Part shown: positions 1 through 8,558 of the stretch, in pieces
How positions within the stretch are numbered: the stretch's first letter is position 1
Layout: every line of letters begins with the position of its first letter
Source of the DNA: Candidatus Caldarchaeum subterraneum
GTDB lineage: Archaea; Thermoproteota; Nitrososphaeria_A; Caldarchaeales; Caldarchaeaceae
Assembly: GCA_937934305.1 (NCBI GenBank)
Contig: CALHAG010000014.1
Span: 1 to 64,000 of the forward strand
DNA: 64,000 nt
Direction of reading: 5' to 3'
The notes under the pieces: model-generated
The model's database searches: none
What the model saw: only the letters and a program-made list of their open reading frames with translations
What the model was told of the DNA's origin: nothing
Position numbers and translations under genes: made by a program

Positions 1-1349
1 AAGTGCATCATTCCTAGGAATAGTGATCTGCGGTGCCAGTCGCCTACGCTGTGGTAGTCGTGTTTGATTATTATGTTGTATAGCATGTGTTTGAGGTTTA
101 GTCCTGTTGGTTGTTTGTTTGTGTTGATGTATTTGCTGATATTTGCGAGGACTTTGAGCGCTATGTAGAATCTGTTTTTGCCTGCTTCTATTTCTTCTGT
201 TTTGTCTTGGAGGTATTTGATGAGGCCTTCGACGTCGACGAATTCTGTTATGGGGACGAGTTTGTCATGGTCTTTGAAGACGTAGGTTCCTGCGCCGCAT
301 GCGAAGTGTATGCTGAGCTCGTATTGTGCTCTTCTTGTTAGTGCTTCGATGAAGTTTGTGAGGGGTGTGCAGGCTGGTACGGGGAACCATGCGTCGCTTG
401 GGATTTCGCCGTTTGTCTGCTCCTCTATCCGGTGGATGCAGTCGGGTATTGTTATGCGGTATTTTTCACGCTCTTTCTTGGGCATTCTTCCTGTGAGGCT
501 GACGGGCTGGAAGTTGACTGCTCTTACGACGTCGATGTTTTGGAAGCCGAAGCGTATGATGTCGCCGAGCTCGTGGTCGTTGACTGATTTGATGACTGTC
601 GGGACCAGTACCACGCCTACTCCGAGTTTGCGTGCGTTTTCCAATGTCTTGGGGACTTCCCAGTGGTTTTTCGGGTTTGTGCGCGGTGTGACGCCGTCGA
701 AGCTCATGTAGAGGTTGCTTACGCCCGCTTCCTTGACTCGTTTGAAGAACTCGAAATCGTGTGCAAGCCTTATGCCGTTGGTGTTGAGCTGGATGTGGTC
801 AACGCCTTCTTCCTTGAGGATTCTGATTATTTCTGGCAGGTCATCTCTTAGGCAGGGTTCTCCGCCTGTAATCTGGACAGAGTTGCCGGGCACGGGTCGC
901 TCGGCTTTGAGCTGTTTGACCATTTCACGTATCTGGTCGAGTGATGGCTCGTAGATGTATCCTGCTTTTTCGGCGTAGAAGAAGCAGTACCAGCAGTGGA
1001 GGTCGCATCTGTTGGTGATGACGAGGTTGGAGAGGCCTGTGTGGCTTAGGTGGCTGCTGCAGAGGCCGCAGTTGGCTGGGCAGGCGCATCGCGGCATCTC
1101 GACGTTGGGGTTTCCTGTTCCTTTTCCGTCGTGCAGCCATCTTGCGAAGCGGTAGTACATCTCGGCGTCGCCGAAGTAGAGGTCGTCGAACTCGCCGTGC
1201 TTGGGACATGTCTTGTAGATCTTTATCTTGCCATCTTCTTCGACGACGTCTGCTTCGAGTATTCTGTTGCATTCGGGGCAGATGCTTCGTGTCTTGGTTA
1301 CGAGTTTGCGTTTTGTTTCGAGGTTGGTTGTTTCGAGGATTACCGCCAT
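1..1349 (-). CDS. tes: Radical SAM protein resembling tetraether lipid synthase (Tes/MJ0619-like); C-terminus runs off the window
   Basis: My translation from ATG at 1349 (MAVILETTNLETKRKLVTKTRSICPECNRILEADVVEEDGKIKIYKTCPKHGEFDDLYFGDAEMYYRFARW...CGLCSSHLSHTGLSNLVITNRCDLHCWYCFFYAEKAGYIYEPS...) is open to base 1. It has an N-terminal CPEC/TCPKHG module and a radical SAM CxxxCxxC. The ORF track omits it, probably because it has no stop in the window. Confidence 0.75.
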   Translation of the reverse strand, partial: MAVILETTNLETKRKLVTKTRSICPECNRILEADVVEEDGKIKIYKTCPKHGEFDDLYFGDAEMYYRFARWLHDGKGTGNPNVEMPRCACPANCGLCSSHLSHTGLSNLVITNRCDLHCWYCFFYAEKAGYIYEPSLDQIREMVKQLKAERPVPGNSVQITGGEPCLRDDLPEIIRILKEEGVDHIQLNTNGIRLAHDFEFFKRVKEAGVSNLYMSFDGVTPRTNPKNHWEVPKTLENARKLGVGVVLVPTVIKSVNDHELGDIIRFGFQNIDVVRAVNFQPVSLTGRMPKKEREKYRITIPDCIHRIEEQTNGEIPSDAWFPVPACTPLTNFIEALTRRAQYELSIHFACGAGTYVFKDHDKLVPITEFVDVEGLIKYLQDKTEEIEAGKNRFYIALKVLANISKYINTNKQPTGLNLKHMLYNIIIKHDYHSVGDWHRRSLFLGMMH

Positions 1350-1436
1350 ACCGGGGGGTGGTTTTAGGCTGTGCTTTTAACCGTTTCCTCACGATACTTA
1401 GGGTGAAAGGGTAGAAAGAAGCCGTCGTTACCGGGT

Positions 1437-1757
1437 CTAAAGCTCCACGAGCTTGTCAGCTGATTGCAGGTACATTTCCGCTCTTTCGCCCCATGCCACG
1501 TGGAGCTGGAAAGGCTCGTCAAACCCCAGTTTCCTCAGATGGGCTATGACGTGGGCTGGATGGAGTTTGGTGATGATGAGGATGTCTATGTCGCTTGTGT
1601 ATATGTGGTCTCCGCGGGCCGCTGAGCCGAAAAGATACAGTCTTGCCTCGTTGTCCAACTGTTTCACGGCCTCCTTAATCTTCTGGAGATAGTGTGGAAG
1701 GTTTTGGAATATCTCCCGTCTTCTACGCGCCTCCCTCACCAATATGTTGTTGGACAA
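1437..1757 (-). CDS. Minimal nucleotidyltransferase (MNT/NTP_transf_2) protein
   Basis: GSAARGDHIYTSDIDILII matches the GSxxRGxxxxxSDxDxLI nucleotidyltransferase signature. Confidence 0.75.
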   Translation of the reverse strand: MSNNILVREARRRREIFQNLPHYLQKIKEAVKQLDNEARLYLFGSAARGDHIYTSDIDILIITKLHPAHVIAHLRKLGFDEPFQLHVAWGERAEMYLQSADKLVEL

Positions 1758-1854
1758 ACTGCTTCACCACGGGGAAAAATTTGCCCTGCACAGTGTTTAT
1801 GTGTTTAGCCATGTATTTTTGTTTGCTGCTTGTTGTTTTACGGCTTTTGGGCAT
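1723..1854 (-). CDS. Short basic hypothetical protein immediately upstream of the nucleotidyltransferase
   Basis: MPKSRKTTSSKQKYMAKHINTVQGKFFPVVKQFVQQHIGEGGA, from an internal ATG of the 1723..1938 ORF; overlaps the start of the nucleotidyltransferase. Confidence 0.3.
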   Translation of the reverse strand: MPKSRKTTSSKQKYMAKHINTVQGKFFPVVKQFVQQHIGEGGA

Positions 1855-1891
1855 TGATACACCTTTTTGAAGACATATATCATGGGATTGT

Positions 1892-3238
1892 GTGGTTGGG
1901 GTTGTGGACGTTCTTTTTCCTTTTGTCTCGCGGCTCATCGTGCTGCTTGGAGTGTTGGTTATTGTAGGGGTTATTCGTAGGTTGTTTAATGTTGGTGGTC
2001 TGCTGGTTTACTCTGCTCGGTTTGTCTACGTCGGGTTTGTTATGTACTTGTTGACTGCTGCGGTGTATTTTTTGGGTGCTGGTTTTGAAGTGTTCATCTA
2101 TCTCTCAAGCCTAATAGGTTCGGCTGTTATGGCTGTGGCTCTTGCTTTTGTGCTTCATGTTTTGTCTTTGGTGGGTGAGGTCCAGTTTCGCCTTGTAACG
2201 GTCGGTGTGTTGATTTTCTTTGCTATTCCTCTTGTTGCTGCTTTGGTGTTTTTCAGGTCAGGCGCTGTGGTTGACGTGTTTTTGGCGTATCATTTGATGG
2301 TGGCGGGTTTCTTGTTCTGGCTGCTTGGCTCATATGTCTATGGTGTTGTTGGACGTTTTGTGCTTAATTTGGGGATGTGGGGGGCGGTGCCTTTGTGGGC
2401 CGCAGGGTTCGTGTATGCTGGGGTCGGCGTCTTGTTTCTGTATGTTATGGGTAATGTTTTGTCTGGGTTGTTTAGCCAAGGGGTTTACGATACATATTTT
2501 GTGTTGGAGACTGTGATGAGCCTTGTTGCAACGGTTGCTGGGGTTTTTGGTGTTACACGAATATCTGTTCCAGTGAGAGGGGTTGAGAAGGGGACAGTTT
2601 TGACGGGTGTTGAGGGCATCGATAGAGAAATTGGTTTAAGATATCCGAGTGTTGTGGCGGTCGTTGGCCCGAGTGGGAGTGGAAGGTCGACGTTGTTGGC
2701 GCGTCTTGCTGCTCATCGTCTTTCTGCGGGAGATGGTGTTGTGATGTTCTCGCTCCATGACACGGTGGAGGAGATGCGCAGAAGAATGGCTGAGCTGGGA
2801 TGCGATGTTGAACGGTTAGAGCAGGAGGGGAAATTGGTTCTATTAACATCTATCCCGTCTACAGATAAAGTCCAACACTATGTTGCATCGGAGCCTAATG
2901 AAATCAACATAGCCTTCACACGTGTATTGTCCAAGTTGGCCAGCGACCGTAGGTGGTTCATTCTCGACTCTATTACGCCGGTGATGGAGAGCCACGGGGT
3001 TGAAGCGGGGTTGAAGCTGCTTAACCTTCTCGTGGCCAAGTCGAAGGCAGCTGGTGTGAGCCTTTGGGTTGCCTACAACAATTTAGCGTTTCCGCAGAAT
3101 GTCACAGCCATGGTCATGGATAGCGTGGACGGTGTCGTGGAGACGATGCTGAAGGAGGAAAACGGCCGGCTGAGCAGAATGGTTCGCGTGCTCACGATGA
3201 AGGATGTGAAAGTCTCCGGAAGCTGGTATAAGCTGTGA
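1892..3238 (+). CDS. Membrane protein with multiple N-terminal TM helices and a C-terminal KaiC/RecA-like ATPase domain
   Basis: About 240 hydrophobic residues followed by GVEGIDREIG, Walker A VGPSGSGRST, Walker B RWFILDSITP and a KaiC-like arrangement. Confidence 0.7.
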   Translation: MVGVVDVLFPFVSRLIVLLGVLVIVGVIRRLFNVGGLLVYSARFVYVGFVMYLLTAAVYFLGAGFEVFIYLSSLIGSAVMAVALAFVLHVLSLVGEVQFRLVTVGVLIFFAIPLVAALVFFRSGAVVDVFLAYHLMVAGFLFWLLGSYVYGVVGRFVLNLGMWGAVPLWAAGFVYAGVGVLFLYVMGNVLSGLFSQGVYDTYFVLETVMSLVATVAGVFGVTRISVPVRGVEKGTVLTGVEGIDREIGLRYPSVVAVVGPSGSGRSTLLARLAAHRLSAGDGVVMFSLHDTVEEMRRRMAELGCDVERLEQEGKLVLLTSIPSTDKVQHYVASEPNEINIAFTRVLSKLASDRRWFILDSITPVMESHGVEAGLKLLNLLVAKSKAAGVSLWVAYNNLAFPQNVTAMVMDSVDGVVETMLKEENGRLSRMVRVLTMKDVKVSGSWYKL

Positions 3239-3286
3239 CAAAAACCGAAATATAGACATATTAACCAAGTGTAGGGGAGATGGGGC

Positions 3287-3814
3287 ATGAAGTCGAGGGA
3301 TTTGGCGGCTGCTATTGTTTTCGCAGGTCTCTATGCAGCGGGTGTAATAGCTCTGCCTGGAATCAGCTTCGAGATTATTCAGGTGAGAGTTTCTGACGCT
3401 CTTCTTCCATTAGCCATCGTTTTCGGGATGCCCGCCGTCGTCGGAATAACCGTGGGCACGTTCATCGCCAACCTATTCAGCCCCTTCGGGCCCGTGGACC
3501 TTCTCGGAGGCACGTTAACAAACCTTGTCGCGACATATGTTGGCTGGAAAATGGCCCGCAACTTTGTCTTCCGAGGTTCGTGGATGTTTGTCGCGGTTTT
3601 CCAAACTCTTCTGGTTACATTCATCGTGGGCTCTTATCTCTATGTTTTGATAGGGGTGCCTCCTACACCCGTGGCTGGCGTGGTCGTTCCAGGCATCGTT
3701 TTCTCATGGCTCGGCGTCTTGGGAGGCTCCGTTATCAGCATCCTCGTCATCGGCTATCCCTTGGCAAAGGCGGTTGCACGATATCTCGTGGCTGAGGCCC
3801 GGTATGTCAGATGA
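3287..3814 (+). CDS. QueT-family (DUF988) transporter, putative deazapurine/queuosine-precursor S component
   Basis: Polytopic 175 aa protein with ISFEIIQVRVSDALLPLAIVFGMPAVVGITVGTFIANLFSPFGPVDLLGGTLTN, typical of QueT. Confidence 0.7.
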   Translation: MKSRDLAAAIVFAGLYAAGVIALPGISFEIIQVRVSDALLPLAIVFGMPAVVGITVGTFIANLFSPFGPVDLLGGTLTNLVATYVGWKMARNFVFRGSWMFVAVFQTLLVTFIVGSYLYVLIGVPPTPVAGVVVPGIVFSWLGVLGGSVISILVIGYPLAKAVARYLVAEARYVR

Positions 3815-4595
3815 GCCAGGCTTCCAGATAAGCGAAAAAGTTAGACGCTCCCTACAGGACCTTGGACTGACGGACTACGAGGTCAGGGCCTACATAGCCT
3901 TGGTCGAACACGGCCCGTTGACGGCTAGCGAGATAAGCGACCTCAAGATGATACCCTATTCAAAAATCTACGAGGTTCTCGGCTCGCTGGAGGAGAAGGG
4001 ATTCATAGAGACCCAGTCAGGTAGGCCGGCCCGCTATGTTCCGAAGCCGCCTGACACAGCTGTGGAGAACCTCGTCAAAAACATCGAGAAAAACATGAGG
4101 CAGCTCTCGGAGACCGTTGTCCGCGAGCTTATGCCTGTTTATGAGAAACGTGGCGTGAGGGAGAAGCCTGACATCTGGATACTGCGAGGCAGCGAAAGCA
4201 TAGCCGAGAAAATACGTGAAGTGGTGCTGCGGTGTGAAAATGAGCTGCTTGTCGCAGCCCCCACACTCAACAAGGAAACAGCGGAGAATCTGCGCAAACT
4301 CATCCTCTCAGTCAGGGCCCGTGACGGAAAAGTGCAGGTCATGGCGTCGAACAACGTTAACCCGTCTCTTCTCAAGGTTTTGGCCGAGGTGGCTGAGGTG
4401 AGGGTTAGAGAGCAGATGTTCGGAGGCGGTATAATCTCCGACAACAGAGAAGTAGTCATCGTCTTCGCCGAAGACGAGGAATCGATGATAGCCATATGGT
4501 CCGACCACGTCGGCTTGGCGAAGTTTGCGAAAAACTATTTCGAGTATCTCTGGAGAGAAAGCACACCGTTCAAGCCACGTCAATCAAAAAACTAA
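3804..4595 (+). CDS. TrmB-family transcriptional regulator
   Basis: MSDEPGFQISEKVRRSLQDLGLTDYEVRAYIALVEHGPLTASEISDLKMIPYSKIYEVLGSLEEKGFIE; TrmB wHTH plus C-terminal domain. Start placed at the internal ATG 3804. Confidence 0.85.
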   Translation: MSDEPGFQISEKVRRSLQDLGLTDYEVRAYIALVEHGPLTASEISDLKMIPYSKIYEVLGSLEEKGFIETQSGRPARYVPKPPDTAVENLVKNIEKNMRQLSETVVRELMPVYEKRGVREKPDIWILRGSESIAEKIREVVLRCENELLVAAPTLNKETAENLRKLILSVRARDGKVQVMASNNVNPSLLKVLAEVAEVRVREQMFGGGIISDNREVVIVFAEDEESMIAIWSDHVGLAKFAKNYFEYLWRESTPFKPRQSKN

Positions 4596-4825
4596 CGCTT
4601 CACCGCCTTGGCGAGAAACAGGAGGATGAAGATGAGTAGAAACGGTATCAGCAGTGTGAAGAGGCTGCGTGGGTCCGTGATGTCGAGAAATATGGGTATG
4701 GGGCCGATGAAGAAAACACCGATTCCCCTGAACTGAGCCGCGTCACCCACGGCGTAGACCAGTGCGAAGGGCAAAATGAAAGCCGCGGCGAAGAGCAGAA
4801 AAACCAAGTAAAGGAATGCTCTCAC
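4592..4825 (-). CDS. DUF131-like small membrane protein (copy 2)
   Basis: VRAFLYLVFLLFAAAFILPF...FRGIGVFFIGPIPIFLDI; GTG start overlaps the upstream stop (GTGA). Confidence 0.55.
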   Translation of the reverse strand: MRAFLYLVFLLFAAAFILPFALVYAVGDAAQFRGIGVFFIGPIPIFLDITDPRSLFTLLIPFLLIFILLFLAKAVKR

Positions 4826-5046
4826 CTCAGCATCACCAGCAGAAGAAAGACAAGTATAGCCGCTGCCGCGACCAATGCTATCCAAGGTTTTCCACGGAGA
4901 AGGATGGGCAGAGGCCCTACCAGTATGAATGCAAACCCTTCGCTACGTGTTTTCTCACCCTGTGCAGCGGCTGCGGCGAGAACCATGAACACAAGCAACG
5001 CAAACACCATAAACAGGATGAGGAGCGTAGCCGCGTCCAACACCAT
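4822..5046 (-). CDS. DUF131-like small membrane protein (copy 1)
   Basis: MVLDAATLLILFMVFALLVFMVLAA...EGFAFILVGPLPILLRGKPW; shares the GPxPI motif with its neighbour. Confidence 0.55.
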   Translation of the reverse strand: MVLDAATLLILFMVFALLVFMVLAAAAAQGEKTRSEGFAFILVGPLPILLRGKPWIALVAAAAILVFLLLVMLR

Positions 5047-5056
5047 GTTGTTCACC

Positions 5057-6820
5057 TCACTCGGCCTCAACCTTCTTCAGCTGGCTCCGATACATCTCCA
5101 CGATTTCGCTGTCTGTTGTCGCGTCTTCAGGCTTCTTGTCGTCGCGGACCCTGCCAGTGAACCGTGGAAACCTAATCCCCAGCCCATAGCCCTGCTTGAC
5201 CACGTCCCAGGCACATGTGTGGACGGGGCTGAGCGTAACCTCGGCTCCGATTATCTCGAGGACGAGGCTCGGCTGAACCCAGACATCGGGCTCCATCAAC
5301 GCCTCTACCCGTGGATGCTTGGCGTCGAGCCGTAGCCTGTTAACCCTCTCCGTCAGAGTCTCGAGGTCCACGTCCTTGAACCCGGAGCCAACTTTACAAA
5401 CTGTCTGGAAAACATCTTTCTCGGGATTATAGACAGCCATCAACAGGGCGCCGAAGCGGCCCTTTCTCCTCCCACGTCCATGGAAGGCGCCGACCACGAC
5501 GAGGTCGACTGTGTCAATCATCTCGCTCCGATAATCACGCTTTAGCTTAATCCACTGCCATCCACGGGCCCCAGCCCTGTAAACACTCTCCTCGTCAACC
5601 GACTTTATCATCAACCCTTCGCAGCCAGCCTCAACGGCTTCGGCGAAAAACTTCTCAACCTCCATCGGTGTCTCAACCATCCTACCCGTGCTCAGCCTCA
5701 TACGCTCGCCTTCCACAACAATTTCCTCAAGCTTTTTCCTGCGGATAGGTAGAGGCTGCGTGGTGAGGTCTTCGCCGTCAACATAAAGGATGTCGAAGAA
5801 ATAGAGAGCCACGGGATATTCTTCGGCGGCCTTCTCTATCTCTTTCTTCCTCTTCCGATGCATGAGCTCCTGGAAGGGGAGTGTTTCACCGGTCTCGGGG
5901 TCAAGCGGGACAGCTTCGCACTCGAGAATAGCCTCTTTCGCCGAAACACCTTTCCTCACCATCTCGACGACATCTGGATACTGGCTGGTGATGTTCTCCT
6001 GCCGACGCGAGAAGATGACAACCGTTTCACCCGACTTGTGTATCTGCATCCTTTCACCATCATACTTATACTCAGCGAACCCGCGTCCACCAAGCTTCTC
6101 GAGAATCTCCTCAGCGCTGGCAAGCCTCTCCGCCAGCATACATCTAACAGGTATGCCGACCCTTACGCTGAATCTCCGAACACCCTCGGGCCCTTCACGG
6201 GCCGCGGTCAAGGCGACTAGCCCGATGTCGCTGCTCAGATTATATGCTCGTTCACAAACCTCCCGCTCGCACCCAAACGCCTTGGCCAGGGCGTCGAGAA
6301 TAGTCATGTCCGCGACACCCAGCCTCATGTTGCCCGTGACTATGCGTAGGATGTGCTTGGCCTCCACAGGCGATGCCTGCGCCAACAACCCAGCCAAGAT
6401 AGACATTTTAACATCCACCGCCCCGGGCCCCGTTGAACGCGCAATCTTCTCAAAAGCGGAGTAAACATCTTGAACCGTGAGCTCCTGTGTGAAAAGCGTT
6501 GTCTGAGGCTTTCTCCGCAGCAGAACCATGGCGGCGTTTCCCACGTCACCGTGTCTCGCATAGGCTTCATCAACCTCTTTCTCAGAGGCCCCCGTAACCT
6601 GCTTAACCACCCTCAGCGCAAGCTTCTCCGCGACACCCAGCTCCAGCCCACGGTAAGCGGGGTAAATCTCCCCCAAAGTCATGTAAACAACCTTGTCAAT
6701 GATGTCTGGCGGCGTCTTGGACAACAGCTCCGCCAAAATATCCGTCATCTCAAGCCTCTTCGTTGTAGCCTCCAGACGCTCATAAAAGTCGACGAGCTCG
6801 CGGAAAAGCATCCCCATCAA
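5057..6820 (-). CDS. lig: ATP-dependent DNA ligase (archaeal type)
   Basis: 587 aa with adenylation motif EYKYDGERMQIHK and downstream nucleotidyltransferase motifs (EGLMIKS, WIKLKRDY). Confidence 0.95.
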   Translation of the reverse strand: MMGMLFRELVDFYERLEATTKRLEMTDILAELLSKTPPDIIDKVVYMTLGEIYPAYRGLELGVAEKLALRVVKQVTGASEKEVDEAYARHGDVGNAAMVLLRRKPQTTLFTQELTVQDVYSAFEKIARSTGPGAVDVKMSILAGLLAQASPVEAKHILRIVTGNMRLGVADMTILDALAKAFGCEREVCERAYNLSSDIGLVALTAAREGPEGVRRFSVRVGIPVRCMLAERLASAEEILEKLGGRGFAEYKYDGERMQIHKSGETVVIFSRRQENITSQYPDVVEMVRKGVSAKEAILECEAVPLDPETGETLPFQELMHRKRKKEIEKAAEEYPVALYFFDILYVDGEDLTTQPLPIRRKKLEEIVVEGERMRLSTGRMVETPMEVEKFFAEAVEAGCEGLMIKSVDEESVYRAGARGWQWIKLKRDYRSEMIDTVDLVVVGAFHGRGRRKGRFGALLMAVYNPEKDVFQTVCKVGSGFKDVDLETLTERVNRLRLDAKHPRVEALMEPDVWVQPSLVLEIIGAEVTLSPVHTCAWDVVKQGYGLGIRFPRFTGRVRDDKKPEDATTDSEIVEMYRSQLKKVEAE

Positions 6821-6877
6821 GGCTTAGTCCAAACTGAATATAAATCATTGGCTGATGGAAATGTGTTTTTGCGCCGC

Positions 6878-6888
6878 ATTTAAATAGC
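6878..6888 (+). promoter_or_regulatory. TATA box for mptA
   Basis: AT-rich catttaaatag about 28 nt upstream of the TTG start at 6911. Confidence 0.5.
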
Positions 6889-6910
6889 CCAAAAATGGAG
6901 AGGGCTTGAA

Positions 6911-7804
6911 TTGATTCTAAGCCGTGATGTTCAGTCGGAGTCGGCGACAACGCCTATTGAGCTTGATTGGGTTGCTGTTTCCGATGTCCTGTTCCCAGTT
7001 GATGAGGAGGTTTTAGAAGGCTTCCGCCTCGCGTCAACACCTGTCGTGGAGGCGGCGGTCAACCTACCTTATACACAGAGAGGAATACACGCCTCCCGCA
7101 GCTATGAAGCGGTGAAACAAGCCATCTCATCGCTACAATACACAAATGTTTACGGAATCACTTCACAGATTGTTAAAACGCTTCTCGAAAAACATGTATA
7201 CTCCACGCGGGCGCGGGCCGTTCTCAGGCTGAGCCTCTTCGAAGTTGAGAGAAGCCCCGTGACCAAGGCCGAGACTCTGGAGCATTTCGAGGCAGTGTTC
7301 AAGTCCTATGGCCACAGGGTTAACGGAGGCCATGTTTTGCGGAATTTTGTAGGCGTCAGAGGCACCGGTATAACGGCTTGTCCATGCGCCAAGGAAGTGA
7401 TACGGGAGATTTATCTTAACGGCGATGGCCGCGGAGACCCGATACCAACCCATATGCAGAGAAGCTATTGCGAAATCGTCGTGGAGAGCGATGGAAATGT
7501 TACGCTCACCCAGCTGCTAAACATTTTGAAGAATTCTTTCAGCAGCAGAACCGTCGAGCTTCTTAAACGCGTGGATGAAGCGGAGGTAGTTGTCTCTGCA
7601 ATCCAGAGGCCGAGGTTTGTTGAGGACGTGGCGAGAACCGCAGCGTATCTCGCCGCCAAACAGTTCCCAACACTTCCAGACAACCACCACGTATCCATCA
7701 GAGTCAAATCTCTCGAAAGCATCCATCGCCACAACATGGAGTCACGTCTGCGAACCACACTCGGCGAGATAAGACGCCAAGTTGAAAACAACCGAGTGGC
7801 TTAA
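6911..7804 (+). CDS. mptA: GTP cyclohydrolase MptA/FolE2 family
   Basis: NLPYTQRGIHASR, GVRGTGITACPCAKEVIRE and related motifs typical of MptA/FolE2. Confidence 0.9.
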   Translation: MILSRDVQSESATTPIELDWVAVSDVLFPVDEEVLEGFRLASTPVVEAAVNLPYTQRGIHASRSYEAVKQAISSLQYTNVYGITSQIVKTLLEKHVYSTRARAVLRLSLFEVERSPVTKAETLEHFEAVFKSYGHRVNGGHVLRNFVGVRGTGITACPCAKEVIREIYLNGDGRGDPIPTHMQRSYCEIVVESDGNVTLTQLLNILKNSFSSRTVELLKRVDEAEVVVSAIQRPRFVEDVARTAAYLAAKQFPTLPDNHHVSIRVKSLESIHRHNMESRLRTTLGEIRRQVENNRVA

Positions 7805-8552
7805 ACATTACCGCGAAATATGCAGTGTTCTCGGAATCGATGAGGAAAGAGACAGAATAGCCGCCGAAACACTCTCCAACCTACTAGTTGGATGGAGCGC
7901 GTCGAGGCAGGAGCTTTCAGACCTTCTTCACCGCGGAGCCTTTGCAGCGGTTTTTGGCGCGGGACCATCGCTGGAAACCGACCTCAAGCAATATCTTCAA
8001 GTGTTTGACCCGGAGAGGGCGGTCACAATCGCTGTGGATGGTGCTGTTAAAGTTTTTCTTGCATGGGGAATTGTTCCGAACATAGTTGTTACCGACCTTG
8101 ACGGGGGGGACGATGTCTTGGTCAAAGCGGCTGAGAACGGATGCTTCATGGTGGTGCATGCACATGGAGACAACATAGAGAAGATAAGGCGGCTAGTTCC
8201 GCTGATGCGTGGCAGGGTTCTAGGCACAACCCAGACAGAGCCTATCGGTGTTTTGGAGAACTTTGGAGGATTCACCGACGGCGACCGAGCCGTCTACATG
8301 TGCGAGGAACTTGGTGTGAAGAAGATTGTTGTAGCAGGCATGGATTTTGACGGCGAAATAGGACATTATTCGAAGCCGCGGCCCCTCTCCGAGGAAATGG
8401 AGAAACGTAAAAAGCTCAAGCTCCAGATAGGGAAAACCCTTCTCGAAACACTCGCGGCACAGACAACCGCAACCCTACTCGACGCCTCGAACACATCCTC
8501 CCAAATCAAGGGATTCAGAAAAACCACGTGGAAAGAGCTCGCTCAAAAATAG
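7782..8552 (+). CDS. mptE: 6-hydroxymethyl-7,8-dihydropterin pyrophosphokinase MptE-like (DUF115)
   Basis: AAVFGAGPSLETDLKQY...VTIAVDGAVKVFLAWGIVPNIVVTDLDGG; overlaps mptA. Confidence 0.85.
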   Translation: MKTTEWLKHYREICSVLGIDEERDRIAAETLSNLLVGWSASRQELSDLLHRGAFAAVFGAGPSLETDLKQYLQVFDPERAVTIAVDGAVKVFLAWGIVPNIVVTDLDGGDDVLVKAAENGCFMVVHAHGDNIEKIRRLVPLMRGRVLGTTQTEPIGVLENFGGFTDGDRAVYMCEELGVKKIVVAGMDFDGEIGHYSKPRPLSEEMEKRKKLKLQIGKTLLETLAAQTTATLLDASNTSSQIKGFRKTTWKELAQK

Positions 8553-8558
8553 AATGCT

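Noticed and set aside
111-1414. Several plus-strand ORFs and a 155-aa minus ORF (925..1392) in the left region
   Set aside because: They are antisense to, or in the wrong frame of, the Tes-like CDS, with low-complexity Arg/Cys-rich or Phe-rich translations.
3774-3803. Upstream extension of the TrmB gene (MHDISWLRPG)
   Set aside because: Lies inside the QueT gene; the ATG at 3804 fits the family N-terminus better.
5858-6883. Plus-strand ORFs of up to 200 aa over the DNA ligase gene
   Set aside because: Antisense shadow ORFs of a strongly coding GC-rich gene.
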